The notes under the pieces were generated by a model that worked only from the letters and a program-made list of their open reading frames with translations, was not told where the DNA came from and ran no database searches. Position numbers and translations under genes: made by a program. A stretch of 42,723 nucleotides of DNA, taken from assembly GCA_030725715.1 (NCBI GenBank), contig JANRFG010000009.1, forward strand, positions 1 to 42,723, written 5' to 3'. Below, in pieces: positions 42,643-42,723 of the stretch (positions are counted from its first letter, which is position 1; each line of letters begins with the position of its first letter). The DNA comes from Opitutales bacterium (lineage in GTDB: Bacteria > Verrucomicrobiota > Verrucomicrobiia > Opitutales > UBA953).

Positions 42643-42723
42643 GGGGTCCGACCCCCTCTCGACCCCGCAAACGGGTCATTGTTCCCCCTTTTGCTCGGGT
42701 CAGGGTGTCACACGGGTGAGACA
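42643..42723. promoter_or_regulatory. Possible groES control region with GACCC boxes and a terminal dyad
   Basis: GGGGTC-C-GACCCC (42643-42655), GACCCC (42661-42666) and GGGTCA at 42673 and 42697 (24 nt apart) cluster here. An 18-bp dyad TGTCACAC-GG-GTGAGACA with one mismatched pair ends the window at 42706-42723. Whether these control groESL or a gene beyond the window is unknown. Confidence 0.3.

Overview
The window is high-GC chromosomal DNA with dense housekeeping and metabolic genes. It most likely comes from a Verrucomicrobiota bacterium, probably class Opitutae. The clues are a very large secreted propeller/HEAT/cytochrome c protein of the 'PVC-type dehydrogenase' kind, a fused LpxC-FabZ, a fused SecD-SecF, lipid A genes (so a Gram-negative envelope) and the general gene content. 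The assignment is inference; no rRNA gene is present to confirm it. I see no phage, insertion sequence, CRISPR array or defence island.

Layout: (1) 7-4809, minus: yajC-secDF-recJ. (2) 4938-6968, plus: potassium transporter kup. (3) 6973-14264, minus: galE-HIT-ybeY-queC, then a Cys-motif small protein and a Phenol_MetA_deg-like outer-membrane protein, then queD-queE, carA and a lipoprotein. (4) 14370-16979, plus: leuS, ending at a perfect bidirectional terminator. (5) 17049-23972: a hexuronate locus with a minus-strand MFS transporter divergent from a five-gene plus-strand operon (2-hydroxyacid dehydrogenase, LDH2-type dehydrogenase, KDG-kinase-like, SDR, uxaC). (6) 24018-28923, minus: a tightly packed seven-gene operon trpG-nrdR-hypothetical-hinT-tsaB-alr-murI, whose last gene encodes a glutamate racemase with a predicted signal peptide. 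(7) 29285-32679, plus: lpxC-fabZ, lpxA, a secreted alpha/beta hydrolase and a lipoprotein with an apparent one-base frameshift in its first codons. (8) 32735-36547, minus: thymidine phosphorylase, then DEAD-box helicase-ribD. (9) 36725-36802, plus: tRNA-His. (10) 36896-42536, minus: a small membrane protein, the giant cytochrome c protein, groEL and groES.

The most unusual signals lie between the genes. Of about 39 start codons only one, inside an upstream gene, has a usable Shine-Dalgarno sequence. Most starts are instead preceded by C/A-rich or pyrimidine-rich stretches. Several genes (galE, leuS, queD, the 36896-37393 gene, trpG, the 31455 hydrolase) have recognisable -35/-10 promoters whose -10 ends only 6-12 nt before the start codon, which predicts leaderless or nearly leaderless mRNAs. 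Four of these share a -10 containing TATCT. A degenerate C-rich telomere-like repeat (CCCCTA/CCCCA units) occurs in three intergenic gaps. A candidate 85-nt structured RNA leader precedes the outer-membrane protein gene. These motif calls were made by eye and need genome-wide computation to confirm.
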